Positions 38,211-47,061 are shown, numbered from the stretch's first letter. The stretch is DNA of 64,000 nucleotides from Hyphomicrobium sp. (GCA_025351425.1 JANXVY010000026.1:1-64000); one strand, 5' to 3'. The notes: generated by a model from the sequence alone, not told the origin. Numbers and translations: made by a program.

Positions 38211-39656
38211 TTAGTTGTTGAACTGGTCGACGAGGCTGACAACGAGGACGTCTCCAGGCTCAAGCAAGGTAAACCGGCTCGCCGAGACGGCGACCGGCTG
38301 GCCATCTTTTTGACGGACGATTTCGTACCCGACCATGGACTGCTTCGACGACTGCGATTCGTTGAAGGCGTTCGTGCCGGTCAACTTGCGATAGGACTGT
38401 GCCGCAGACTGGACTTCGATTTCGAGCTGGGAAGCTTCGCGCTCCTGCTTGATCGTTTCGGCGTCGATCTGCGCGATCCGATCTTGACGAATTACATCGA
38501 GATCGCGCTGGAAAGTTCCTAGCAAGCTCTTCACCCGCGCTAGCGCTACGGAGCTATTCGACGTGCGGGCTTCGAGATCAGCTACACGCGCCTGCTCGTC
38601 GAGGATGCGCTCGGCGCGCAGGTAGCCCTTTTCCTTCAAGCCGTCGAGCTTGTTGAGGTTGTCCTGGCGCGCCCGCAGCTGTTCTTGAAGACGTACGTGC
38701 TGATTGCGCAGTTCCTGATATTCTTCCTGGGCCAGAGCGCGGGCGCGTTCGAGACCTTGCACCTGAGCGTCGTGTGCCGCCCGGCGGCTCGCCAGCGCGG
38801 TGCCCTGGGCCGCGATCAGCCGATCGGCGTCGACGTCGGACACAAGATCTTTGAGGCGGGCGGGACGTTCGATTTCTTTCGCGCCCGCGCGCTCGGCGTT
38901 GAGACGGGCGATCGTCACTTCGACATTGGCCAGATCGCTGGCTGCACGATGCGCGCGGGCCTTTTCCGTGTCCGAGGGCAATGCGGCACCCGTCGCCGAC
39001 GTCGGCCGGTAGACGCCGCCCGAGAGAGTTTCGGCATGCAATACCGTGTAGCCGGGCCGCCAGGGGAACGAGCCGGCACGCGTGACGTAGCCCGACACGA
39101 AGATCGGTTTGAATTCGGCAACCTCGACGCTGACGTTCGCGTCGCGACCGGTCAGTTTTTGCAATTCGGACGACAACAACTGTTCGATCTCGCCCAGACT
39201 CTTGTCTTTGACGCTGACCCAGCCAAGACCTGCAACCAGCAGCGACGAGTTTTCGCTGACCCGATGTTCACCAGAAATAGAAGTGTAACCTTCTACCCGG
39301 ATAATAAGCTTTTCAACGCCCGATATCGAAATGCGGCTATTATTTGAAGCGATATTGGGTTTTGCCGCCGACTTTTCGATTGCAGTACGGCCTTGGCGAT
39401 TGGAAAGACCGGTCGCCGGATTATTGGCCACAGACTTTGCAAGACCAGACGATCCAGTGTCCTGGGGCGTGACGGCGGCCGAGTTTTCCGCGGTGGCAAC
39501 GGTTACACCCGAAGACACTTCCGAAGACACTTCAGCAGCGTTGGCAGCGATCGTGGGCAGCGCCGCGCTCAGGGGAAGCCAGTATGCGCCGGCGAACATC
39601 AGCAACAGCGCAATTGCAACGAACTCAGGACTCCTCAACACTCGAGGTTCCGACAT
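38211..39656 (-). CDS. Polysaccharide export protein (Wza/ExoF-like) with coiled coil
   Basis: The 481-residue protein has an N-terminal membrane or signal segment (VAIALLLMFAGAYWLPLSAAL) and then a disordered Ser/Ala stretch. The Poly_export domain follows (about residues 110-180: KLIIRVEGYTSISGEHRVSENSSLLVAGLGWVSV) and an SLBB-like part (FVSGYVTRAGSFPW). A coiled coil of about 200 residues comes next, as in rhizobial ExoF. It has no lipobox cysteine, unlike Wza. It is probably the export partner of the Wzz protein encoded at 41427-42626. Confidence 0.88.
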   Translation of the reverse strand: MSEPRVLRSPEFVAIALLLMFAGAYWLPLSAALPTIAANAAEVSSEVSSGVTVATAENSAAVTPQDTGSSGLAKSVANNPATGLSNRQGRTAIEKSAAKPNIASNNSRISISGVEKLIIRVEGYTSISGEHRVSENSSLLVAGLGWVSVKDKSLGEIEQLLSSELQKLTGRDANVSVEVAEFKPIFVSGYVTRAGSFPWRPGYTVLHAETLSGGVYRPTSATGAALPSDTEKARAHRAASDLANVEVTIARLNAERAGAKEIERPARLKDLVSDVDADRLIAAQGTALASRRAAHDAQVQGLERARALAQEEYQELRNQHVRLQEQLRARQDNLNKLDGLKEKGYLRAERILDEQARVADLEARTSNSSVALARVKSLLGTFQRDLDVIRQDRIAQIDAETIKQEREASQLEIEVQSAAQSYRKLTGTNAFNESQSSKQSMVGYEIVRQKDGQPVAVSASRFTLLEPGDVLVVSLVDQFNN

Positions 39657-40267
39657 GACTAAATCACCTCTACTTACGCTGAATTATGAGATCGGCGGGC
39701 ACGCGCGAATGTCCGTTTTCTCTTCGTTACACGATGTTAACGGTTCGGGTCAATGCTTGATGTGAACCATTCGGGACTAGGGTTATCAAGCCGCAGACTT
39801 GAAAAAACCAGATTGGAGCCCACTGCATTTTCCGACGTCGTCCTTATTGGTTGCCGCACGCCTGCGGATGCAGCGTTACCGTGTGGAACTTGACCGCTGC
39901 GCCGATGCCTGATGGTGCACCCGAGCTTAGACAACCGACGACCCGGCCAGCGTTCCGCCGCGTACGACTTCCCTAGCACGGGAACGCTGGCCGATTATGT
40001 GCTTGAAGCGACTGCCATATCGCGCTGAAGAAAAAACACTTTAGCCGATTCATTGACTTTAATCATTGACAGCGGCGTCACGTTTATCAAGGGCGTTCGT
40101 TATGTTGAACGGAGGCAGACGAGCGTTTATTTCCATCTCGCACTATATTGCTTACGTTGTCTCCAGATGGACATCATGCAATTGTGAATGACCATACGCT
40201 GATGCATATATGAACGATTAGGCGGCGCTTATCTGTGCACCGCAGTTTCTCATTTTCCGGGATCCGC
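39657..40267. other. 611-base divergent EPS promoter region
   Basis: No gene is seen between the leftward export gene and the rightward GT4 gene. The DNA is more AT-rich than its surroundings. It holds a 13-bp perfect inverted repeat at 39944-39993 and an FNR-like half-consensus site TTGAC-N4-ATCAT at 40051-40064. The region probably carries the promoters of both EPS transcription units. Confidence 0.6.
39944..39993. promoter_or_regulatory. 13-bp perfect inverted repeat in EPS promoter region
   Basis: CGGCCAGCGTTCC at 39944-39956 pairs perfectly with 39981-39993, around a 24-base loop. It sits about 290 bases before the Wza-like gene and 275 before the GT4 gene. There is no T-run, so it is more likely an operator or a decayed insertion footprint than a terminator. 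Confidence 0.5.
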
Positions 40268-41401
40268 ATGTCCGACCACATCCTTCAGGAGACGACCCTG
40301 GCCAGCGTCACCACGCGCGGTGGCGCGCGGTCCGGCGCTGTACAGGTGGTGCAACGCATGGGCCAAGGGGGCATCGAGACGCTCGCACTGGATCTGGTGG
40401 CCAGCGGCGTGGCCGACAAAGGGCTGTTCAGCTTGCAGTCGGATGCGGGCGAGCTTATCGCAGCGTGGCCGAAGTTGACAGCCGTCGCCCCAATCCTGGA
40501 TGGGTTCAACCAGGGGACGGGTTTCGACACCCAGATGTTGAGACGGCTGGCCGGCCGGTTGCGGACGTTGCGACCGCGCGCCGTGCTGCTCCACCACATT
40601 GGCCCGCTTCTTTACGGGGGGCTGGCGGCGCGGCTGGCAGGCGTTGCGCGGGTCATTCACGTCGAGCATGATGCGTGGCACTATACGCGCGAGCCAAAGA
40701 ACGTCACAATCGCCAAGGTTGCGGACCGTATCGTCCGGCCGCGCAGGGTTGCGGTATCCAACGATATAGCGCACGCCGTCCACGCGTTCCTGCCCCGGGC
40801 TTCGTTCACGGTCATTCCGCCCGCGATCGACACAGCCCGGTTCCGGCCCGGTGACATGGGCCTTGCGCGCGCTGCACTCGGTTTGAGCGGCCAGGCCAGG
40901 GTTGTCGGTACGGCTGGCCGGCTGGTCGACGTGAAGGGGCACGCCGTACTTATTTCTGCTCTCTCACAGTTGCCCGGCGATGTGCACGTCGTCATTGCCG
41001 GCGAGGGGCCGCTCGCGGAACCTCTCGCGCGGCAGGCGGCCGAACTCGGGCTTACCGACCAGGTTCACATGATCGGACGTATCGATCAACTCGAAAATGT
41101 GCTGCCGGCGTTCAACGTTTTTGCCTTGCCGTCGCTCAACGAAGGGTTGCCAAGGGTTCTGCTGGAAGCACAGGCGTGCGGACTGAGCGTGGCTGCAAGC
41201 CGTGTGGGCTCGATCAAAGATGCGGTTAACCCGGCGACAGCCCAGCTTTTTGCGGCCGGCGATGGTGAGGGCTGCGCCCAGGCGCTGCGGGCAATCTTGG
41301 ACCAAGCCCCCCTACAAGGCGCGTCCAACAGGGCGTTCGTCGAAACGCATTTCAGCTGGTCGAATGCGGTGGCTGCGTATCGCCGCCTCATCGAGATGTG
41401 A
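40268..41401 (+). CDS. Glycosyltransferase family 4
   Basis: This is a 377-residue GT-B enzyme. The N-terminal domain opens VVQRMGQGGIETLALDLV and the C-terminal donor domain contains GTAGRLVDVKGHAVLI and PSLNEGLPRVLLEAQACGLSVAASRVG. The frame extends to a GTG at 40235, but the ATG at 40268 fits the family start better. It is the only rightward EPS gene in the block and converges on the Wzz gene. Confidence 0.92.
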   Translation: MSDHILQETTLASVTTRGGARSGAVQVVQRMGQGGIETLALDLVASGVADKGLFSLQSDAGELIAAWPKLTAVAPILDGFNQGTGFDTQMLRRLAGRLRTLRPRAVLLHHIGPLLYGGLAARLAGVARVIHVEHDAWHYTREPKNVTIAKVADRIVRPRRVAVSNDIAHAVHAFLPRASFTVIPPAIDTARFRPGDMGLARAALGLSGQARVVGTAGRLVDVKGHAVLISALSQLPGDVHVVIAGEGPLAEPLARQAAELGLTDQVHMIGRIDQLENVLPAFNVFALPSLNEGLPRVLLEAQACGLSVAASRVGSIKDAVNPATAQLFAAGDGEGCAQALRAILDQAPLQGASNRAFVETHFSWSNAVAAYRRLIEM

Positions 41402-41426
41402 GGCGGGCACAGGCTCGGCCGCCTGA

Positions 41427-42626
41427 TCATGCGAGTTTGGTTCGGGTGCGTTCCTTTATGAACCCGCGACGGTCGAAGGGGAGCCGCGTCAGCAGCGGGA
41501 CCGGCACCAAGTCCTTCAGCTGCTGGGGCGTACGCAGGCGCGTATCGAACAACTCGGCCAGCAAAAGCAGACCAGCCCCGAGAATCAGGCCCGACAACAG
41601 GCCGATCATAATGATCTTAGTCTTGGAGAGGAGCGGGAGCTGAGGATCACTGGGAGGGTCGATGACCAAAATCCGCTCTGGTGCCCGCAGTACGCTGGTG
41701 GTTTGACCATTGCGAAGGCCGCCGATGCGCCGCGAAATCTCGGCGTGGTCTTCGCGAGCTTTCGCAGTCGCTTCTTCAAGCTTGCGGTAGGTGACGGCGA
41801 GGTTTTCACCATTCGGAAGGACGGTGGCCGGCGTCATTGCCGGGTCAACTCCCGGCGTCGCCGCAGGACCGGATTCCGGCAATTTCGAGGTCGCGGCGTC
41901 GGTCGCTTCGGGGCCGGAGGCTGCGCCATCGACAGCCGGCTGCGGGTTACGCCATCCCGCCTGCCTGGTGGTGGCGCCAACGGGCTGAACGGTTTCGTTC
42001 ACAACCGCCGGGCTCGTGTTCAGGCTGCGCAGACGGGCCAATTCGGGGTGGCGCTGCCGCAGAGCGCGCAATTCCGATTCCGCTCTTTCCAACTGTTCCT
42101 TACGATAAACCAGAACCATTTCGGACGACGTTTCACCGTTGCGCTCGGGTGTAATCAGGCTTTCAAACAGCACGGCCATGACGGTCTCGAGCTTATGGCC
42201 CAGCCCCACGGCGGTGGTTCCACGGAGCTGAATTTCCAGGAATTCCGGGCTGATCACCTGGAAACTCAGGCTATCGCGGAGGTTCTGGACGGCCAAAGCC
42301 AACTGCTTGGGGTCCTTGGGAGGATCTTCTTCCTTGAGTTCGGACAGGACGGTCGCCAGCACGCGCTCGCTTTTCATCAACGTCTGTAGGCCTTGAATGC
42401 GTTCGCGCGCCGCTTCGGTTGTCAGGTCAACCATGCGTTCGCGGGTCAGCGGACCTTGGTCGGCTTCCTGCAACATGAACAGCGAATGGGCCACATACGT
42501 TCGCGGCATGACGTAAGCGGCACCGATGCTACCGGCGCCCAAAATCAACAACGGGTAGACGATCGAGCGGCGGCGACGCCAAAGCACGGCCAACTTGTTT
42601 ACGATCGCAATCGAAGGAGCTCTCAT
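41427..42626 (-). CDS. Wzz-type polysaccharide co-polymerase
   Basis: The 399-residue protein has two membrane helices (about 24-43 and 337-360) bracketing a periplasmic domain with coiled-coil stretches. The second helix is preceded by the proline-rich PPSDPQLP, as in PCP proteins that set chain length. A Pro/Ala/Thr-rich insert at about 215-270 breaks the coiled coil. There is no cytoplasmic kinase domain; the separate degenerate BY-kinase at 37494-38126 may be its partner. It starts 25 bases after the polymerase gene. Confidence 0.88.
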   Translation of the reverse strand: MRAPSIAIVNKLAVLWRRRRSIVYPLLILGAGSIGAAYVMPRTYVAHSLFMLQEADQGPLTRERMVDLTTEAARERIQGLQTLMKSERVLATVLSELKEEDPPKDPKQLALAVQNLRDSLSFQVISPEFLEIQLRGTTAVGLGHKLETVMAVLFESLITPERNGETSSEMVLVYRKEQLERAESELRALRQRHPELARLRSLNTSPAVVNETVQPVGATTRQAGWRNPQPAVDGAASGPEATDAATSKLPESGPAATPGVDPAMTPATVLPNGENLAVTYRKLEEATAKAREDHAEISRRIGGLRNGQTTSVLRAPERILVIDPPSDPQLPLLSKTKIIMIGLLSGLILGAGLLLLAELFDTRLRTPQQLKDLVPVPLLTRLPFDRRGFIKERTRTKLA

Positions 42627-42650
42627 GGCAGTCGATGTCCAGTCCGGTGG

Positions 42651-44120
42651 TTATCGTGCGGTTTGCGTGAGGTTCTGACAAGGCGGGAACGAAGCGCGCG
42701 ACGGGCCCTGAGTGGCGTACTCACGTGCCGACGAGTGCGAGAGGTTTGACACATACCTTGCAGTTGCTGCGATCAATCCCACGAGGAGGTAAACCTGCCA
42801 GCCGAAACCGGCGGTCAGGAATGTCGCCGCCACACAATAGCCAACGAGCGAGGAGAGCAAGCCCATGCTCAGTATGCGGACGCAGGGATCAACCGGCAAG
42901 CCCTGCAACCGCTCCATCGAAACGTAGGCTGAACGGAGCGCCGTGAGCACCATCGTGAGGAAAATCAAGATGCCGGGAATGCCGGTCTCGCCCAAGACCT
43001 GGAACCATGCGCTGTGCGGCACCATCGCCATGTGAAACCACTGCGGCGTGTAGAGATAAAGATTGCTGGCAAAATTGTTCAGTCCGACGCCATTGAAGGG
43101 GTTCTCGGCGGCCATATTGATGGCCGCCTGCCAGACGATCAACCGGATTTTCGAAGAATCGTCGATCCCCTTCGCGGAAACCTCCGCATATCCCCCGGAG
43201 GCCCGATTACCAATGTCCATCATATAAAACAGCGCCAAGGCGCCGATCACGACGACCGCAATGCGCAACCAGATCGACCGGATGTGCCATTGGCCAACGA
43301 CGAACAAAACCGCAAGGATACCGAGCAAGCCGCCCCGGCTCTGGGTCGCGATGATCGCGGCCGCGACAACCACTGTCGCCGCCAGACCGAACAGCCGTCC
43401 GGCGCGGGACCCGGCATTAAACGTCATCGCCAACGCGAGGCTCAGCGGCGTCAGCAGGACGAGGGCCAAGTCGTTCGGATCGCCCAGCGGGGACTGCAGA
43501 TCGCGACCGATCGTGACCCGGGTGCCTTCCACCAGACCGATGCCTCTTATCCGGTTGTAGATTGCAACCAGCGCAATGAGCGTGCCGCCCGACAGCAGCC
43601 ACCAGACCGTCTGACGGATCTGTTCCTTGGTGTTCAGAATACAGGCTAAGCCGACGCAGATCGCGATCGTCTTCCAATATCCATTGGTCCAGTTGTCGAA
43701 CGAAAGCGCCCTGTTGTGAGAGAATTCGATTCCCAGCGTCACGACCAGAAACAGCAGGAGCAGCGCGCGGATTTCGACCGACAACGGAGGAAGCGCGATC
43801 GATTCTTCGATCATGGTGTGCCACACGAGGCTGCCCATGCACATCAAGCCAAACAAAAAGATGAGCTTGAATGGCAACAAAAACGGCAGGGCCTCGGGTA
43901 TCCGGAAGTACACAAGCAAGACGAAGCCCAAAAACCAGGGATAAGGCTTGGTGGTCATCAAGGCGAGGCTCAAAGGGAGGCCTGCCACAATGATCAGGGA
44001 TTCGTAGCTACCTGTGGACTGTACGGCATAGAGCCCGAGCAGCACGACGAGCGCGCTGGTCAGCGCGATCACGAAGGGGCGATCGAAAAAGGGATTCTCG
44101 CGTAGCGTCTGCATCGTCAT
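42651..44120 (-). CDS. O-antigen ligase/Wzy-like polymerase
   Basis: This 489-residue protein with about 12 membrane helices contains the Wzy_C (PF04932) core: a helix with ATQSRGGLLGILAVLFV and, after the large periplasmic loop, NPFNGVGLNNFASN..HSAWFQVLGETGIPGIL. It most likely polymerises the EPS repeat units; a ligase role is also possible, since sequence alone does not separate the two. It forms an operon with the Wzz gene. The IS1-type element is inserted 234 bases upstream of its start. Confidence 0.9.
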   Translation of the reverse strand: MTMQTLRENPFFDRPFVIALTSALVVLLGLYAVQSTGSYESLIIVAGLPLSLALMTTKPYPWFLGFVLLVYFRIPEALPFLLPFKLIFLFGLMCMGSLVWHTMIEESIALPPLSVEIRALLLLFLVVTLGIEFSHNRALSFDNWTNGYWKTIAICVGLACILNTKEQIRQTVWWLLSGGTLIALVAIYNRIRGIGLVEGTRVTIGRDLQSPLGDPNDLALVLLTPLSLALAMTFNAGSRAGRLFGLAATVVVAAAIIATQSRGGLLGILAVLFVVGQWHIRSIWLRIAVVVIGALALFYMMDIGNRASGGYAEVSAKGIDDSSKIRLIVWQAAINMAAENPFNGVGLNNFASNLYLYTPQWFHMAMVPHSAWFQVLGETGIPGILIFLTMVLTALRSAYVSMERLQGLPVDPCVRILSMGLLSSLVGYCVAATFLTAGFGWQVYLLVGLIAATARYVSNLSHSSAREYATQGPSRASFPPCQNLTQTAR

Positions 44121-44345
44121 CCCAGGGTGGTCCTACCGCTAGCGTGTGGGCAATGCGGGCGAGTGTTGCAAGACTTGCGCTCCCTCATCGTAAATTTTGT
44201 TACTTCCTGCGCGGCTGCCGTTCCGGCGGAAGCGGCAAGGCGCTCCAAGTCTTTGCTTTGTCGCATATTCTTCGCCAAATTGGTGTTCATTTCCGGCGTC
44301 ATCGCGCAGGTAGGCTTGGCATCGACGCGGAAACATGCTGCAGCC

Positions 44346-44353
44346 CAAAAATG
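44346..44353 (+). repeat. Target site duplication, left copy
   Basis: CAAAAATG directly abuts the left end of the IS1-type element. The identical 8 bases abut the right end at 47062-47069. Confidence 0.85.
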
Positions 44354-44362
44354 GGTAGTGTC

Positions 44363-45253
44363 TCAGTTTGAAATTTCTTCGCTGCGCTTTTTGTAAACCT
44401 TGGGCCGTCCCGGCTTCGGAGCGGCGGCGTCGATCAGGTTGGCGATGTCTTCCATGCTCATCAGCTTGTTGGTGATACCAGCAGCCATCGCAGGCGTAAC
44501 CTTGAGCGTCTTGTGAATTTTCGTGAAGTTGTAAAACACCGTGTAGAGCGCGACCATGTGGACGTGGCTCTCGAACTTCTTTGAGAAGCCGTTGGTGAGA
44601 CGGGTGAAGCGGCGCATGTGCATCCGCATGGTGAGGTTCTGGCGCTCAACGTAGCTCGTGCTGATGTGCTTTTCGTCGGGCTCACCTTCGATGACGGTCT
44701 TCTTGATGCCCGTGCATTCGGCGGGGCTGTAGCGACCCTTTGCGCTGTCCGGGGCGTTGCCGTACATCTTCACGAGCTGGGCATAGTCCACATCGGCACC
44801 GAACGCACCTTCGACCGCTTCCAAGTAAGCTTTGTGCCCGTCGCTGGTAAGCTGGACGCGGTTCGTAAGGCGGGAAGCAACGTCGTTCATGAACAAGTTA
44901 GCGCATTCGCCGTCGCGACCACCGACGAACCAGCCGACAATGAGCTTGCTATCAGCATCCAGCGCCGTCCACGTCCAGGTATCGCCAGCGCCTTCCGGGG
45001 CGGCTTTGGCAGCAGCGACATTCTTTTGCTTGGCGTAGGTGAAGCTCCAGATTTCATCGACCTGAACCCGCTTTGCAGCGATGCTGCGCACATGCTCATC
45101 GTGGAATGCAGCGCAAACCTTACCAGCATCAACCAACATTTTTGCAACTGTGTTGATGGAAACGTCAGCCACGCGCGAGATCGATCGCATAGACGATCCC
45201 TCACAAAGCATCGACAGAATTTGCACTCGTTGGGCGATTGGAAGTTTGTTCAT
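44363..45253 (-). CDS. DDE transposase, IS1-type
   Basis: The 296-residue transposase is encoded in one frame. It has an N-terminal helix-turn-helix (QRVQILSMLCEGSSMRSISRVADVSINTVAKML), which recognises the inverted repeats, and a DDE catalytic core: VDEIWSF (first D), SDGHKAYL (second D) and SYVERQNLTMRMHMRR (E). The gene appears intact. The terminus sequence and 8-bp duplication fit the IS1 family. It is transcribed away from the passenger genes at 45359-46493. Confidence 0.9.
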   Translation of the reverse strand: MNKLPIAQRVQILSMLCEGSSMRSISRVADVSINTVAKMLVDAGKVCAAFHDEHVRSIAAKRVQVDEIWSFTYAKQKNVAAAKAAPEGAGDTWTWTALDADSKLIVGWFVGGRDGECANLFMNDVASRLTNRVQLTSDGHKAYLEAVEGAFGADVDYAQLVKMYGNAPDSAKGRYSPAECTGIKKTVIEGEPDEKHISTSYVERQNLTMRMHMRRFTRLTNGFSKKFESHVHMVALYTVFYNFTKIHKTLKVTPAMAAGITNKLMSMEDIANLIDAAAPKPGRPKVYKKRSEEISN

Positions 45254-45358
45254 AGCTTTAAGGTATGAACATTTATGCTTAGCGTCAAGAACCTTTTAGT
45301 TATTCACGCGTTAACCCGAAGCGCTATAAGTAAGTGCAACGAACAGGAGACCACGTTC

Positions 45359-45565
45359 ATGCAAAATGATCTTTCGCCACTTGGCAAAATGCTGGAGATG
45401 ATGATCAAGCAGGGGTTGGTGACACAGTCGTATGTTCCATGGCAGAACTCGTTCCCGACGGCACGAGTCGTTTTGCCCGTTTATGATTCAAACGGGACTG
45501 GCGGCATCTACGATCAAACCCAGGCGCTTATAAACCATGCCCAATTGGCACGACGTACTCAATGA
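45359..45565 (+). CDS. Passenger: 68-aa protein of unknown function
   Basis: The ATG at 45359 has a good AGGAGA ribosome binding site; the longer upstream frame has none. The product (MQNDLSPLGKMLEMMIKQG..) has an amphipathic N-terminal helix. It resembles no family I know. Its end overlaps the start of the protease gene by 29 bases, so the two are probably coupled and may form a regulator/protease pair. Confidence 0.65.
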   Translation: MQNDLSPLGKMLEMMIKQGLVTQSYVPWQNSFPTARVVLPVYDSNGTGGIYDQTQALINHAQLARRTQ

Positions 45566-46493
45566 AATAAATAAAGAGCAACAAGAGCATATCGTTGCTG
45601 CAAACAACGTTCTCGACAGAGTGAGAAGAAAATATTTAGCCCATCTGGCTACGCTTACTGGTAGAAACACGATCTGTTACTACTCTGCATTTTTGACTAA
45701 GACGAATGTCGAGGGCATAGATATCACGGACGAAGACAAAAATTCGTTCATGACATGCATAAACGGCATGGATCGCACTAGGGGTCTGGATTTGATGCTT
45801 CATACCCCTGGTGGGGGCATTGCAGCGACCGAATCCCTCGTCCACTATCTTCGCCAAATGTTTGGTCGTGATATTCGAGCGATTGTGCCCCAGATATCCA
45901 TGTCAGCTGGAACTATGCTGGCTCTTTCTTGTAAGTCCGTCTTGATGGGCAAGCAATCATGTCTTGGACCAATCGACCCCCAAATCCTAGGCATACCTGC
46001 AGACGTAGTGGTCACCGAATTCAAGCGCGCGTTTGAAGAAATTAAAGCGGATCCGCACAAGGCCCATGTTTGGTCACCAATACTCAACAGGTACTCTCCG
46101 TCGTTCTTGTCTCAATGCGAGTATGCTGTTGAGTGGTCCGCTGCGTTTGTGCAGGCAGCCCTAGAAGAGAATATGCTGGCCGACGACATAAAGAAGAAGG
46201 ATAAAGCAGCAGATATAGTAGCGGCCCTTTCGAGCGCGGCTGCTAATAAAGCTCATAACAAGCACATTCACTCAGAAAAACTTAAAGAGCTGGGCGTCAC
46301 CGTAGAGGTCCTGGAGGGAAATCAAGAAATTCAAGACGCGGTGCTCACAGTTCACCATTGTTATATCCACACGATGACGGGGACATCCGTTCTAAAGATT
46401 GTCGAAAACGATAATGGGAGAGCAGTAGTTAGGCATCTGGCGCAACCTCAGAATCCTCAAGCAATGTCACTTGGTTTTGGCGGCCCAGCGTGA
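45537..46493 (+). CDS. Passenger: SDH-type ClpP-fold serine protease
   Basis: The 318-residue soluble protein matches the serine dehydrogenase proteinase (SDH_sah, PF01972) branch of the ClpP/crotonase fold. Key blocks are GLDLMLHTPGGGIAATESLVHYLR, IVPQISMSAGTMLALS (nucleophile Ser in the S-A-G element) and GKQSCLGPIDPQILGIPA. There is no signal peptide or membrane helix. Known members are membrane-associated or cytosolic proteases of poorly known role. It sits inside the IS1-type element and is clearly foreign to the EPS locus. Confidence 0.88.
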   Translation: MPNWHDVLNEINKEQQEHIVAANNVLDRVRRKYLAHLATLTGRNTICYYSAFLTKTNVEGIDITDEDKNSFMTCINGMDRTRGLDLMLHTPGGGIAATESLVHYLRQMFGRDIRAIVPQISMSAGTMLALSCKSVLMGKQSCLGPIDPQILGIPADVVVTEFKRAFEEIKADPHKAHVWSPILNRYSPSFLSQCEYAVEWSAAFVQAALEENMLADDIKKKDKAADIVAALSSAAANKAHNKHIHSEKLKELGVTVEVLEGNQEIQDAVLTVHHCYIHTMTGTSVLKIVENDNGRAVVRHLAQPQNPQAMSLGFGGPA

Positions 46494-46706
46494 CCGAGCC
46501 GCTTCTTTAGCAATCTCTGCACGCCGCTCAGCCGTCATTTGTTCGGCGCGCGCTTTGCCGCCTCTTCGCCCAAGAGATACAGCAGCCTTGTCCTTCCCAT
46601 CCTCAGTCAATGCTTCTTCTTCCTCGCCAGTAGCGATCCTCATGACCTTGACGGCGTTGCCGATCACGTCAGCGGGGCGCTTCTCACCCTTGGGGCCTTT
46701 AGGCAT
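46467..46706 (-). CDS. Passenger: 79-aa basic KGG-like protein
   Basis: This small charged protein starts MPKGPKGEKRPADVIGNAVKVMRIATGEEEE. It ends in an Ala/Arg/Lys-rich helix with SLGRRGGKARAEQMT and a basic C-terminus (ARSRWAAKTK), resembling KGG-motif or nucleic-acid-binding small proteins. Its ATG is one base after the stop of the 86-aa gene, with GGAGG upstream. Its end overlaps the convergent protease gene by 27 bases. Confidence 0.75.
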   Translation of the reverse strand: MPKGPKGEKRPADVIGNAVKVMRIATGEEEEALTEDGKDKAAVSLGRRGGKARAEQMTAERRAEIAKEAARSRWAAKTK

Positions 46707-46707
46707 C

Positions 46708-46968
46708 TTAGCCTCCGCGCACGTCGTAGAGCATCGCGTGCAGGTCACGGCGAAATTCTTCGGTGAAGACGTTTTTCTCAATGGCGAGGCGGAACAGGGC
46801 TAGAAGTTCACGCTCGGGCAAGTCGAGCGGTCGGTTGGTCATGTTGCCATCCTTCCACCACGAGAAGCGAATCTCGTCTTGCTTCAGAGACTTGACGTGT
46901 AAGCGTTCTATGCGACACCCATTGATGTCCGCCGTCGCAAGCTCTGTCGCGTAATCGGTATCTCGCAT
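46708..46968 (-). CDS. Passenger: 86-aa hypothetical protein
   Basis: The product (MRDTDYATELATADINGCRIERLHVKSLKQDEIRFSWWKDG..) is a small mixed alpha/beta protein with a C-terminal helix (ALFRLAIEKNVFTEEFRRDLHAML). I do not recognise it. AGGAG and GAGG lie before the ATG. It is the first gene of a two-gene unit with the KGG-like protein and lies just inside the right end of the element. Confidence 0.72.
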   Translation of the reverse strand: MRDTDYATELATADINGCRIERLHVKSLKQDEIRFSWWKDGNMTNRPLDLPERELLALFRLAIEKNVFTEEFRRDLHAMLYDVRGG

Positions 46969-47061
46969 GACCTCACTCCTGCTTTGCGCTAAGCATAGCA
47001 CGGAGATGGAGGCTTGCCGAACCTCTGTCAACAGGAGCAGATTTCAAACTGAGACACTACC

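Larger units (their letters stand above)
44354..47061. mobile_element. IS1-type transposon with four passenger genes (2708 bp)
   Basis: The ends 44354-44374 and 47041-47061 are perfect 21-bp inverted repeats beginning GGTAGTGTCTCAG. They are flanked by an 8-bp duplication CAAAAATG, so both boundaries are set by the sequence itself. Inside are one transposase gene, whose stop codon lies in the left repeat, and four small-to-medium passenger genes unrelated to transposition. The DNA of the passengers is clearly less GC-rich than the host genes. The perfect repeats and duplication point to a recent insertion. Simple IS1-family elements are much shorter, so this is a passenger-carrying (tIS-like) form. 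Confidence 0.88.

Noticed and set aside
38161-38214. Possible fourth copy of the two-hairpin repeat after the Wza-like gene
   Set aside because: It shares only AAACCGC..CACACTT with the other copies and lacks the outer pairing blocks, so the likeness may be chance.
44127-44396. 89-codon rightward frame across the left end of the IS1-type element
   Set aside because: It runs through the inverted repeat into the transposase end and has no ribosome binding site. It exists only because of the insertion.
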